64,000 bases of DNA from Perkinsela sp. pyNocScin1 (Eukaryota > Euglenozoa > Kinetoplastea > Prokinetoplastida > Perkinselidae), in the NCBI GenBank assembly GCA_964019655.1, contig CAXHTR010000002.1:124001-188000 (forward strand), given 5' to 3'. The position numbers and the translations under genes were made by a program. The notes under the pieces are model-generated. The model had not been told where the DNA came from. It did no database searches and saw nothing but the letters and a program-made list of their open reading frames with translations. Below, one piece after another: positions 35,671 through 44,278 of this stretch; the stretch's first letter is position 1, and each line of letters starts with the position of its first letter.

Positions 35671-36450
35671 ATGCTTGTCGCCCTGTTCTTCACAGTTGAC
35701 ACGCCCATTGGCCGCGTTGACACAGCTTTCCTTTCCCAACAGCAGAAGATGGAGCTGATGATCGACGGAATAGATGATATATCGAAACTTGATTTCCAGC
35801 GCGATGGCTTCTACAAACCTGTTGAGGAATGGCAGGGACTTATCATTGACTTTTCTAACGACTTCATTATCACGTCTGTCTACTGGTCGAGAAAGTTTCG
35901 CGGTGGCATGCTCAACCTGAAGTTCATGCCTTCAACTGTCATTGAATTTCGCTGCGAGAGCTCGAACCTTGTTGGCTCGATACACCTGGAATCCCTTTCG
36001 CCAGTGCTCAGAGAGTTGAGCATGGCGCACAACGATTGCACGGGAGAGGTGAATTTAACTTCCCTTCCAGACACGCTTGTGGAGCTGGACATCAACGGGA
36101 ACCGCCTTGAGGGCACTGTAGATTTGACACACCTGCCGGCGCAGCTGAAGCATTTTTATATCTGCGGAAACGATTTTACAGGGTCTCTTGACTTCAGCTC
36201 GCTCCCGAATCAAATTCAGGACATGGACCTGTCATTCTGTGCGTTTACCGGCTCCCTTAATCTGACGAACTTCCCCGAATCTCTACGCACAATCGAGCTC
36301 ATGAACAATCGCCTGAGCGGGACAGCTGTCCTTGATGTAAACGGGCTGAGTAGTGCCAATCTTTCGAATAACCCGCTTTCGAAAGTGGTGGACAGCAATG
36401 GGGAAGTTGTCATTGCAGACTGTGTGTACTACACAACCGTCGATGAGTAA
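35671..36450 (+). CDS. LRR family protein (259 aa)
   Basis: It starts M-L-V-A-L-F-F-T-V-D-T-P-I-G-R-V-D-T, giving a nine-residue hydrophobic leader. The L-M-E-L-L core is varied to K-M-E-L-M-I-D-G-I, and the cap is V-E-E-W-Q-G-L-I-I-D without cysteines. Six to seven repeats follow (E-G-T-V-D-L-T-H-L-P, T-G-S-L-D-F-S-S-L-P). The C-cap is textbook for this family: L-S-K-V-V-D-S-N-G-E-V-V. It is isolated between two RNA-metabolism genes, which shows that the family is dispersed as well as clustered. The ATG lies directly after a pyrimidine-rich stretch (35641-35668). Confidence 0.85.
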   Translation: MLVALFFTVDTPIGRVDTAFLSQQQKMELMIDGIDDISKLDFQRDGFYKPVEEWQGLIIDFSNDFIITSVYWSRKFRGGMLNLKFMPSTVIEFRCESSNLVGSIHLESLSPVLRELSMAHNDCTGEVNLTSLPDTLVELDINGNRLEGTVDLTHLPAQLKHFYICGNDFTGSLDFSSLPNQIQDMDLSFCAFTGSLNLTNFPESLRTIELMNNRLSGTAVLDVNGLSSANLSNNPLSKVVDSNGEVVIADCVYYTTVDE

Positions 36451-36578
36451 GAGTAAAGCGATGTGAAATATAGATTCCGAAGTGACTGATAGAAAGAGAC
36501 AAAAAGGCTTAGAAATTATCATTGTTCTTGGTTTCAGAGCGAATTCTTTTTATTTTCCTCTTTCTGCTTACCGAGAAA

Positions 36579-38978
36579 ATGGCTTATGGCTACAGCGATG
36601 CACCATTCAGTCCGCATTGGTCAACAGCTAGAGTCCAGCGCGGTGTTGTGGATCGACGTGTCTTCATCGGACGATTTTACGTCCCGCACAGGTACAACGC
36701 TGAGAAAGCGTACGTCAAGAATGACGTGTACTTTCCCAGCGATATCAGTATCAAGGGTAAAGAAAGTAAGAATCGGGCCCTGCACGGCGATATCGTAGCT
36801 GTGACTATTACTGAATGGGCTCCTAACGAGCCAACAGTTGACTCAGACCCCAATGCCTGTGAAAAAACGCCTTGCTTTGCTGATAAAAGCCAGATAGAAA
36901 ACGCCCGGTCAAAATACATAAGCGATGAATTGAAAAAAGTATGTGGGCAGTATGGCATGCCTGTCGCACGCGATTGGAAAGAAAATATGCTGCCGATGGG
37001 CAGAATAGTTGCGATTCTACACCAGGAGCTCCACCTTGTTGCAGGTAAAGTAATGCCCCTTCCCGACGTCCGGATATCGCGAGTTCGCTTCATGAAACTT
37101 GCACCAAGCAACTCGCGCTATCCACTCATTAAGCTGTCAAACACAGCCGCCAATGCTCCATTCTTGCAAAATCATGACGACGTTATTCTTGTGAAGTGCC
37201 TCACGTGGGATGAGAATGATATCAGTCCGAACGGCTCGTGCATTGAGTCGCTCGGTCGTGCCACGAGCCTCCACGCCCAAGCTCGATCTATTTTTATCGG
37301 CCATGGCATCGCATTTCCAGAATTTGGTGAGAACGTCATTCGATCATTACCGAATGCTCAAAAAGTGATCGATACATCTCACCCAGGGAGAAAAGATCTG
37401 CGGGAATCCGAATTCCCGCTCACGATTGACCCAGCGACAGCAGAAGATCTCGATGACGCGCTCAGCATCAGGAAGCTTGAGAATGGTAACTTTCTCGTTG
37501 GCGTACACATCGCAGACGTCGCTTCAATCGTCCAAGAAGGCTCAATCGTCGACCTCGAGGCACGTCGGCGCTCAACTGCGTACCGAATCGAGAAAGACAA
37601 AGTTTATATGCTTCCAGAGCAGATAAGAAACGCCTGCAGCCTCACAGCAAACACAGAAAAACTTGCAATTTCAATCATGTGGGAGGTCAGCGAAAGCGGT
37701 GATGTGCGCTTCGAGACTGAATGGCTTGGGCCGTCTGTAATTCAAAGCCGCTGCCAACTTTCGTACGGCACGGCTCAGGATATTCTGGACGGGAAAGAAA
37801 GCAAGTCAGGCGATTTCTTGAAGGGCATCAGCGATGAGGGCTTTCAGAAAACTGTGGAAAGCGTGCGAAACTTGTGGAAAATCGCACAAAAAATTCGGAG
37901 CCAGCGGCTCGCCAAGGGTGCACTAAGCATTGATACCCGCGACATTGAGTTCAGCACGCAGAACGCGCTGCCAAACGCTTTTATACGCGTCGAGCGCACG
38001 GAATCACGTTTTCTCGTTGAGGAGCTTATGACACTTGCAAACCATCGCGTAGCGCTAAAACTTCGCAGTGTTTTTCCAGACGCTGCGCTGGTACGCACGC
38101 AAGACCTGCCAGACGCACAGAAACTTCGACTGTTGAAAAATACGCTTGCAAAGTCGAACGTTTCTCTTGACATTGAGACGCCCGAGGCCTTTTCCAAATG
38201 CGTTCTCGAGCTACAGGCTGACAAAAAACTCGAGCCTTTTGTCGATGGCTTTTTGCGGCGTTCTATGGGCAAAGGCGGCTATGTTCTCACCGCGGCGGGT
38301 GAGGCTAGCTACCCGCACTACATGCTCGGCATCGATATCTACACCCACTTTTCGTCGCCAATTCGCCGATATCCAGACTTGTACGTTCATCGGCTGCTCT
38401 GGATTCTGTTCAACGCAGAGGATAAAGGAATAATTGACTCGCTCAAAGACTTCAAAGCGCCGCCTCTTGATTTATCGCGCATGAATGAGGCCCACCGGAA
38501 CGACAGGAATATTTTCAAGCTTGGGCGCGAACTGTACCTGTGCTTGCTCTCGAAGAACAAAACCGCTCAGAAATCATTTCCGGCGTGCATTGTGCAGATG
38601 ATGAAGCAACGGCCAGCCATCGTCGTGTACATTCCGGAAATTATTACGTACGTTGATATCATGACCGGGACCCGAGATCAAATGTGGGTCAGTGCCGAAA
38701 TAACAGATGATGAAATGACACTCAAGATGAAATGGCCGAAATCACTCGGATCTCGCAAAGAGACAGAAGCCGAGAACCTGGATACTATGTTACAGGGAAT
38801 GTCAATCGCAGGGATGGGTGCGTATGAAGCCCAGGATGTTGTCCTACTTGAGCCGCTTCGAGTGACGCTTTTCGCAGACGATAAATTTCCCATGAAACTC
38901 CACGCACTTATCCATCCGCCGAGCATGTGCGACAAGGAGATCCCAGTAGGCATAATGAGATCCTTCTTGTCGCCGTGA
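36579..38978 (+). CDS. DIS3L2-like 3'-5' exoribonuclease, RNase II family (799 aa)
   Basis: The RNB catalytic domain has the full acidic cluster at residues 284-293 (D-P-A-T-A-E-D-L-D-D, with D284, D290, D292 and D293) and the signature S-S-P-I-R-R-Y-P-D-L near the domain end. Two cold-shock OB folds precede it (R-R-V-F-I-G-R-F-Y-V; M-G-R-I-V-A-I-L) and a degenerate S1 domain follows. There is no N-terminal PIN domain, which separates it from the exosome subunit DIS3/RRP44 and fits DIS3L2, the cytoplasmic enzyme that degrades oligouridylated RNAs. A uridylyltransferase-like gene lies two genes upstream, though adjacency means little here. ATG at 36579; an in-frame upstream extension has only a TTG. 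Confidence 0.92.
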   Translation: MAYGYSDAPFSPHWSTARVQRGVVDRRVFIGRFYVPHRYNAEKAYVKNDVYFPSDISIKGKESKNRALHGDIVAVTITEWAPNEPTVDSDPNACEKTPCFADKSQIENARSKYISDELKKVCGQYGMPVARDWKENMLPMGRIVAILHQELHLVAGKVMPLPDVRISRVRFMKLAPSNSRYPLIKLSNTAANAPFLQNHDDVILVKCLTWDENDISPNGSCIESLGRATSLHAQARSIFIGHGIAFPEFGENVIRSLPNAQKVIDTSHPGRKDLRESEFPLTIDPATAEDLDDALSIRKLENGNFLVGVHIADVASIVQEGSIVDLEARRRSTAYRIEKDKVYMLPEQIRNACSLTANTEKLAISIMWEVSESGDVRFETEWLGPSVIQSRCQLSYGTAQDILDGKESKSGDFLKGISDEGFQKTVESVRNLWKIAQKIRSQRLAKGALSIDTRDIEFSTQNALPNAFIRVERTESRFLVEELMTLANHRVALKLRSVFPDAALVRTQDLPDAQKLRLLKNTLAKSNVSLDIETPEAFSKCVLELQADKKLEPFVDGFLRRSMGKGGYVLTAAGEASYPHYMLGIDIYTHFSSPIRRYPDLYVHRLLWILFNAEDKGIIDSLKDFKAPPLDLSRMNEAHRNDRNIFKLGRELYLCLLSKNKTAQKSFPACIVQMMKQRPAIVVYIPEIITYVDIMTGTRDQMWVSAEITDDEMTLKMKWPKSLGSRKETEAENLDTMLQGMSIAGMGAYEAQDVVLLEPLRVTLFADDKFPMKLHALIHPPSMCDKEIPVGIMRSFLSP

Positions 38979-39169
38979 TTTAAAAACAAAAATTGAAAAG
39001 ACGCACACAAGATATTTAAATTTATAGTGAAATCATACCAAAAGAACAATTTTGTACTTCAAAACTCTTGCAAATTATGATTTTCAATTAATCCCGGCAA
39101 ATTGCATCCGTGATCAAAATAGGCTGGCAATGATATTTTGTGACTTATCTCACTTTCCATCACTACGTA

Positions 39170-39811
39170 ATGCTTTCCTTGATCACTATCATCCACATTC
39201 GTGGTGCAGAAGAATCCTTTCTATCGTCGCAAGACATGGAAGTATGGCAGTCGACACTTATGGAAAACTTCTTTGCCGAGATATCGAATTCGGCTCGCAC
39301 ACGCTTCCAGAAGAACTCTCGCGACGCCTGTGATTGGGTTGGTGTGACATGCACGAGCCGTATCATCACGACGCTCAATTACAAAGACCACTCTACCGTC
39401 GGTAATTTCAGCATCAAGTATGCGCCGAGCACTGTTGAGTGCCTTATCATCAATGGCTCACGCCAGAATTTCCCGATCGAGACTCGGTTTTTCCCGAAGA
39501 TGGTCCAAGAGGTTGATCTTATGCGGAATGAAATTCATGGGACTGTCGACTTTCGAACGCTCCCACGAGGTCTCTGCGGGCTCTATCTCACAAACAATCG
39601 AATCACAGCTGTCAGCCCGATCGATGAGCTCCCACCGGAGCTCATGTTCGTTTCGCTCGATGTGAATCGCGTGAAGCAGCGCGAGGTCTTTGTCGGAGAA
39701 ATTCCTGAAGCTGCAGAGCTCTTTAACCTCAAAGGCAATCGCATCAAATGCCTTAAAAGTCTAAAAGGAGATGAGCTTTCAGAAAAAGCTCGTGACGTGA
39801 TTGTCATATGA
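39170..39811 (+). CDS. LRR family protein, short subfamily (213 aa)
   Basis: Intact relative of 10666-11364. ATG 39170 gives M-L-S-L-I-T-I-I-H-I-R-G-A-E-E, then N-F-F-A-E-I and the cysteine cap D-A-C-D-W-V-G-V-T-C. The subfamily block (K-Y-A-P-S-T-V-E-C-L, F-P-I-E-T-R-F-F-P-K) precedes only three to four repeats (H-G-T-V-D-F-R-T-L-P). The family-wide L-M-E-L-L motif is less regular here. No C-terminal anchor is seen. The frame opens earlier with a GTG at 39140, which is not preferred. Confidence 0.8.
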   Translation: MLSLITIIHIRGAEESFLSSQDMEVWQSTLMENFFAEISNSARTRFQKNSRDACDWVGVTCTSRIITTLNYKDHSTVGNFSIKYAPSTVECLIINGSRQNFPIETRFFPKMVQEVDLMRNEIHGTVDFRTLPRGLCGLYLTNNRITAVSPIDELPPELMFVSLDVNRVKQREVFVGEIPEAAELFNLKGNRIKCLKSLKGDELSEKARDVIVI

Positions 39812-40298
39812 TTGACTGAAAGAGATGAATTGAAACTGAAACTTCGTGTTTGTGTCTAATTTTCTCTAGGGAGATTTGTACTATAATCATGATAGGTGAA
39901 GCTGCAGTGACAATGTAGAGCCGATTGAACTCATGGTAGGATGAATCATGATAGAGCTTCGCATGATGATACTTGGCACTCCAGGCTCTCAAATTAGATG
40001 TTGATACTTGGTTATCAATTCTACAGCGTAGGTGCAAGCAGTTTATCAAAATATCAGAAATTAAGTCGAATGAATCATGTGATTCCTGTATGGTGGTGAA
40101 ACCTCTACTGGTAAGATGATCGCAATTACGATATAATCCAGTCCATTGATCCTAACTCATTCTTCCCTGAATAATCTGGTAGATCTGTAGAGCTCTTCGT
40201 GTAGCATTTAACAAGAACTATGCATTGAGATACATCGTAATCCACTCTAGATAGCATTGCAATTATCCTAAATACATCTTGAAATTGGCGCTTCTGAA
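39812..40298. other. Intergenic region, nothing recognised
   Basis: A/T-rich 487 bp between two + strand genes. The minus-strand ORF crossing 39804-40049 has no coding character. I see no structured RNA or repeat. Confidence 0.5.
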
Positions 40299-41849
40299 AT
40301 GGAGGCAGAGGATCGATGGGACATCAGTCAATCTCACTTTCTTATTTCTATCGACACAAAGCAAACGAAAATCTACGACGATGCCCTGAGTATTGATGAA
40401 CTACCAGATGGAAAGTATAGCGTTGGTATTCACGTGGCAGATGTCATGGCGGCCAAGCCAAAAAATTACCACATCGCAAAGAGAAGGACCAGTAATTCTA
40501 AGTCAAAGCAGTCTGCCACGATTCGTCAGGCATGCAGCTTGGACCCTCAAACACTGCGTCGTGCTATAAGCGTTTTCATTGAGTATGAGAACAACGGGAA
40601 GCGATCTTCGACCAAACCCTGGATAGGACGAACGCTTGTCCAGAATCGCTACGCCATGACATTCGAAAGTGCACAAAGCATTCTTGAGCATCCAGAACTT
40701 GATGATTCATTCATGAGGCATCCAGAAGAGGTACAAAGGCGGATAAGACTGACATTACTTAGGCTCTCATGCCTTTCCAGAGGTTTCCAAGGCTGGCACT
40801 GGGAAATGAGTATGGATATTGAGCCTTTTGAGTGCGATTTAGTCCCATCTTTTGGCATGAGCTCGACGTGCAGCGGACGGAGGATAGTCATAGAGCTTAT
40901 GTCTGTGGCGAGCGAATGTGTTGCCGAGAGGCTCATCGAAGCAAAGAAAGCCATTTTTAGTGGGCCCACTGAGATTTCGCGCGAAGATTTTATTAAGTTC
41001 TTCAGCTTTCTTCGAAATGTTGGCATCGGAATCGAAATTAAATTGACGTCGTTAATTGACGTAGCTCAGCTCATCCCTGTTCTCAAGAAAAACACACCGG
41101 CCTACAGGGTGCTATTCGACAAGATCTGCACGCTGATGGGCGCTGTGCGTATCCACAGTGGACTCACGAGAGAACCTATCACTGATAATTTTGACATTAA
41201 ACCAAAAGTGCCCTTCACATCCCCTCTTTGGAGATCTGCTGACTTATACACCCATTTTTTGCTAGCAAAGCACCTTGATAAGCATCCTGGTGCTTTAGAC
41301 CGAGCAGAGCACTCCGTAAATGATGCCACTGACTCTGCTGATGCAGAATCTCTCAGCAAAAAAATGCAAAAGGAGAAAAGAGCAGCACTGATCACCCATT
41401 TCAAGCAAAAGTGTATCGTTCATGTGCCAAATAATTTCATTAGAGACAAGTCTGCGATCATCATAATGGTCGAGAAAATTGGAATGCATATGGCTATGTC
41501 TGTGAGATCAAAGTATCGGCAGATGTGTGTTTGTTCGCAGACCACTAATTTCAAGGTGATAAGAATAGATTTTGCACTTATGTTGTCGTGGCCAATAATA
41601 GATGACTTGATAGGGGAATATATAATCCAATCAAGTGGTATGGCCGACCTCAGTAAGCACCATGATCTCTTCTCAGTATTTCGCGTACAGATTTCAAAGG
41701 AGTGTGTTATTACTCTCTTCGTTCCACGAGTGTATGTCCGAATTCTTGAAGCACTCTTTCGAGGCTCCTTATTCATGCCCGAAAGGAAATCAAGCTCAAT
41801 TTTGTTTGTGCTAAACGAGAATTGCAAGAGCTTGGCCAAGAAGATATAG
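40299..41849 (+). CDS. Degenerate RNase II-family protein, probably inactive (516 aa)
   Basis: The body follows an RNB domain: Y-D-D-A-L-S-I-D-E-L, Y-S-V-G-I-H-V-A-D-V, A-C-S-L-D-P-Q-T-L-R-R-A-I, and later F-T-S-P-L-W-R-S-A-D-L-Y-T-H. The catalytic stretch is altered. Where active enzymes have D-P-x-T-A-x-D-x-D-D, this has D19-T-K-Q-T-K-I-Y-D-D28, so the second Asp is Ile25. In the S-P-I-R-R-Y signature the paired Arg-Tyr become Trp and Ser. Both N-terminal cold-shock domains are missing; the frame starts almost at the RNB domain. It is likely a truncated, catalytically dead relative of the enzyme at 36579-38978 kept for a non-catalytic role. The frame is intact over 516 codons, so it is not simply decaying. 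Confidence 0.8.
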   Translation: MEAEDRWDISQSHFLISIDTKQTKIYDDALSIDELPDGKYSVGIHVADVMAAKPKNYHIAKRRTSNSKSKQSATIRQACSLDPQTLRRAISVFIEYENNGKRSSTKPWIGRTLVQNRYAMTFESAQSILEHPELDDSFMRHPEEVQRRIRLTLLRLSCLSRGFQGWHWEMSMDIEPFECDLVPSFGMSSTCSGRRIVIELMSVASECVAERLIEAKKAIFSGPTEISREDFIKFFSFLRNVGIGIEIKLTSLIDVAQLIPVLKKNTPAYRVLFDKICTLMGAVRIHSGLTREPITDNFDIKPKVPFTSPLWRSADLYTHFLLAKHLDKHPGALDRAEHSVNDATDSADAESLSKKMQKEKRAALITHFKQKCIVHVPNNFIRDKSAIIIMVEKIGMHMAMSVRSKYRQMCVCSQTTNFKVIRIDFALMLSWPIIDDLIGEYIIQSSGMADLSKHHDLFSVFRVQISKECVITLFVPRVYVRILEALFRGSLFMPERKSSSILFVLNENCKSLAKKI

Positions 41850-42038
41850 CACATTCATAAGAGATGTTTATGAAAGAATGATATATAGAGCAGTATATTA
41901 TAGGTATATTGATAAGATACAACACAAATAATTCCATAGAGTTTCCAGTTTTCCATAGAGTTGTTATCTCCACGAAAGACAAGAATTTCCCACATCACAT
42001 TCTCCGATCTCCTTTTTGAAGCCTCTTTTTCGTAAAAT

Positions 42039-42791
42039 ATGTCGTACCCCACTCTATTCTGTACCCCACTTGATCCATACAGCGCCCGCATTGATGTCGA
42101 TTCGCTTCCCCAGCAAGCGCTGATGGAGATGGTCGTTGACGGTCTTGACTCAGCAACGAAGAAGTATTTTCAGACAATCAATAAAGAATATAAAGACTTA
42201 GAGGACTGGAGGCGCATTCGTATCAAGGACGGAGGTGTGTGGAAGATATACCTGGAAGGCGTCAAGGCCCAGGGATCACTCGCACTTGAGTATTTGCCGC
42301 CAACTGTTCAAGAAGTCAATGTCCAGTGCAACTTTCTCGAAGGCTCTGTGAACCTCACGCACTTACCGCCAGCCCTCACCGTTCTCAATGTTGGCCAGAA
42401 CAATCTGATAGGCTCATTGTGTCTTCTGGACCTTCCATCTCAGCTTGATTACCTGGATGCATCAATAAATGGGCTCACTGGGAGTATTGTTCTAACAAGC
42501 CTCCCAGACACGCTGACAGCGCTCAACCTCCGCAAAAACCAACTTTCGGGGCCAATCGACTTATCAAAACTTCCGCACAAGCTCAAATATCTGTACCTGG
42601 ACCATAATTTACTCAGCGGCCAGGTGGATATGACGGACAGCCAGCATGTACCAATGTATGTCGAGCTAAGTAATAACAATTTTTCAGGGAAGGCAATTAT
42701 TCGTGTCTCAGCACGCAATGAAATTACGCTGCACAATAATGATATCACGAGTGTCAAAAACCTTGCGCTCATGAAGTTTGTGACAGATTAG
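42039..42791 (+). CDS. LRR family protein (250 aa)
   Basis: It starts M-S-Y-P-T-L-F-C-T-P-L-D-P-Y-S-A-R-I-D, one of the least hydrophobic leaders in the family. L-P-Q-Q-A-L-M-E-M-V-V-D-G-L-D and a cap L-E-D-W-R-R-I-R-I without G or Cys follow. Six to seven repeats include E-G-S-V-N-L-T-H-L-P and S-G-P-I-D-L-S-K-L-P. The end (H-N-N-D-I-T-S-V-K-N-L-A) is a shortened C-cap. It is the last + strand gene before the convergent switch at 42.8-43.2 kb. Confidence 0.82.
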   Translation: MSYPTLFCTPLDPYSARIDVDSLPQQALMEMVVDGLDSATKKYFQTINKEYKDLEDWRRIRIKDGGVWKIYLEGVKAQGSLALEYLPPTVQEVNVQCNFLEGSVNLTHLPPALTVLNVGQNNLIGSLCLLDLPSQLDYLDASINGLTGSIVLTSLPDTLTALNLRKNQLSGPIDLSKLPHKLKYLYLDHNLLSGQVDMTDSQHVPMYVELSNNNFSGKAIIRVSARNEITLHNNDITSVKNLALMKFVTD

Positions 42792-43227
42792 ATACGGCCG
42801 GATTTCCTTACGTACGAATGGTGAATAGAATATAAGTTCGAAGCCCTGTGTTTTCTCTCTTGTTTCCGATCTGCAATAGTCTCTCAAATGTCAATATGAA
42901 CTTAAACATGTACCTGATCCTTGCAGCGTGGATTTGAGGGCTCAATCTTCATAAGTGGGAACGTTGACTTCACTTTGCTGCTCAAAAGACAGTATGTTCT
43001 CAAAATTCTACTGCATATAAATCGATGGAAGGACCATTTCGCCCGCATGTGTGAGGATTTAAGCTTATAGGATCGACCAAGCCAGCATGGCAGATATTGA
43101 CCGCTATCTACTCAGATAAAATATCCATGTAATGACTATTGAAAGATTGAATTCTGATATGTAGAATGGGTGATCTTCAAAATGGGTAAATCATGTTTAA
43201 AAAGTCACTTTCAATCCAAAAAAAGAA
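42792..43227. other. Convergent intergenic region containing an LRR fossil
   Basis: 436 bp between two convergent LRR genes. Apart from the remnant at 42925-43069, listed separately, it is A/T-rich without visible features. Confidence 0.5.
42925..43069 (+). pseudogene. Decayed LRR fragment
   Basis: One frame reads G-F-E-G-S-I-F-I-S-G-N-V-D-F-T-L-L-L, which joins two pieces of the family repeat (x-F-E-G-S-I and S-G-N-V-D-F-T-x-L), then loses similarity up to a TAG at 43067-43069. Just upstream, ATG 42896 opens a leader-like peptide (M-Y-L-I-L-A-A-W-I) in a different frame that stops at once. This fits an old LRR gene with most of its body deleted. Confidence 0.5.
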
Positions 43228-43953
43228 TCAATCAATCCACTTCACAGTCAAATAATGATTCGGGATCAACACAAATCGATCAGCGTCCTTCAACGACACT
43301 TGCACAACACCTTGAAAATCATTCTCCTGCAGGCTTATGATTTTACAATTCCGAGGAATGTTTTCAAAGCACAGCGTCCCACTAAGCATATTAGCCGCGA
43401 GCCGCAGAGACTCAAGCGATTCTGGTAGCAATTCGAGGTCAATCGTCCCTGTGAAAAAGTTCCCCTCTGCGTGGAGTTTTTCGATCTGCTGTGGAAGTGA
43501 CGTGAGCACAACGCTGCCTTTCAGTCTGTTGTATGAGAGGTTGAGCGCTTTTATCTTCTTTGGTAGGGCCGTGAGGTCGACTGCCTCGCACAGCCTGTTT
43601 TGTGCGAGGTAGAGGGTCTCGAGCCCCTCCGGGAGCGCTGCCACGTCGAGCGACCCCTTGACGAACGTGCTCGTCGCGTCGAAGCTGACGACAGTGCGCG
43701 GGATCCATTGCCAGTCTAGAAATCCGTCGAGGTTCATGCCACCCCAGCAAATGGACTCGACAGCACCAGACTCGCTGAGCGTAACGCCGCACCACCCAGC
43801 GATGTCTTTGTAGTTTTTATGGTTTTCTTCGAAGAGGCGCTTGTAGCGAATGCCGTCGATGAGGAGCTCCATCAGCGCCTGCTGGGAGAGCGTCGAGCGA
43901 TCCATTCTTCCGAGTGACGGATCAATGGCAGTGACTTCGAGAGACAAGAGCAT
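43228..43953 (-). CDS. LRR family protein (241 aa)
   Basis: The start is at ATG 43953 (M-L-L-S-L-E-V-T-A-I-D-P-S-L-G-R-M-D); an upstream in-frame TTG is not preferred. The N-terminal half is a near-consensus copy: L-S-Q-Q-A-L-M-E-L-L-I-D-G-I, then D-I-A-G-W-C-G-V-T-L. About six repeats follow (C-E-A-V-D-L-T-A-L-P, T-G-T-I-D-L-E-L-L-P). The tail (V-V-Q-V-S-L-K-D-A-D-R-F) is a divergent C-cap. A possible small gene on the opposite strand starts 62 bp from its start codon. Confidence 0.85.
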   Translation of the reverse strand: MLLSLEVTAIDPSLGRMDRSTLSQQALMELLIDGIRYKRLFEENHKNYKDIAGWCGVTLSESGAVESICWGGMNLDGFLDWQWIPRTVVSFDATSTFVKGSLDVAALPEGLETLYLAQNRLCEAVDLTALPKKIKALNLSYNRLKGSVVLTSLPQQIEKLHAEGNFFTGTIDLELLPESLESLRLAANMLSGTLCFENIPRNCKIISLQENDFQGVVQVSLKDADRFVLIPNHYLTVKWID

Positions 43954-44015
43954 CCTACGATCGAATAAACTGAAAATGAAAAAATCTGTAGGCGAATGAA
44001 ATTTTAACAAAAGTC

Positions 44016-44221
44016 ATGGTGCAACTTGTCTACCTCGCGAGAATCTTGGGAAATTCGGAACTAAAGTGTGTAGCTGCACCGCAAGCTCTGATAAAAAGCT
44101 GTTCTTCTACATAGATTTCGAAGGTTGCAATGAGATTCGCTTCGTCGACTTTCAAGTTCTTTATTCCATTGAACTACCTTTGAAGCTGAAGCGCAAACGC
44201 GGCAAGACGAAGGAATCCTAA
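44016..44221 (+). pseudogene. Possible small gene on the + strand split by a one-base frameshift
   Basis: ATG 44016 opens M-V-Q-L-V-Y-L-A-R-I-L-G-N-S-E-L-K-C-V, which stops at a TAG just past an A5 run at 44093-44097. The next frame is open from before this point to a TAA at 44219-44221 and looks strongly coding (F-F-Y-I-D-F-E-G-C-N-E-I-R-F-V-D-F-Q, ending K-R-K-R-G-K-T-K-E-S). That second frame has no ATG of its own. A single missing A in the run would explain both halves as one protein of about 68 residues. It could be a sequencing error or a real break. I do not recognise the family. It lies on the opposite strand to both neighbours. Confidence 0.4.
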
Positions 44222-44278
44222 GCCTTCTATCGGTGGCCAAAGCCATTCTGACTTTTGCGCCACTCAGCAATTTGATCG

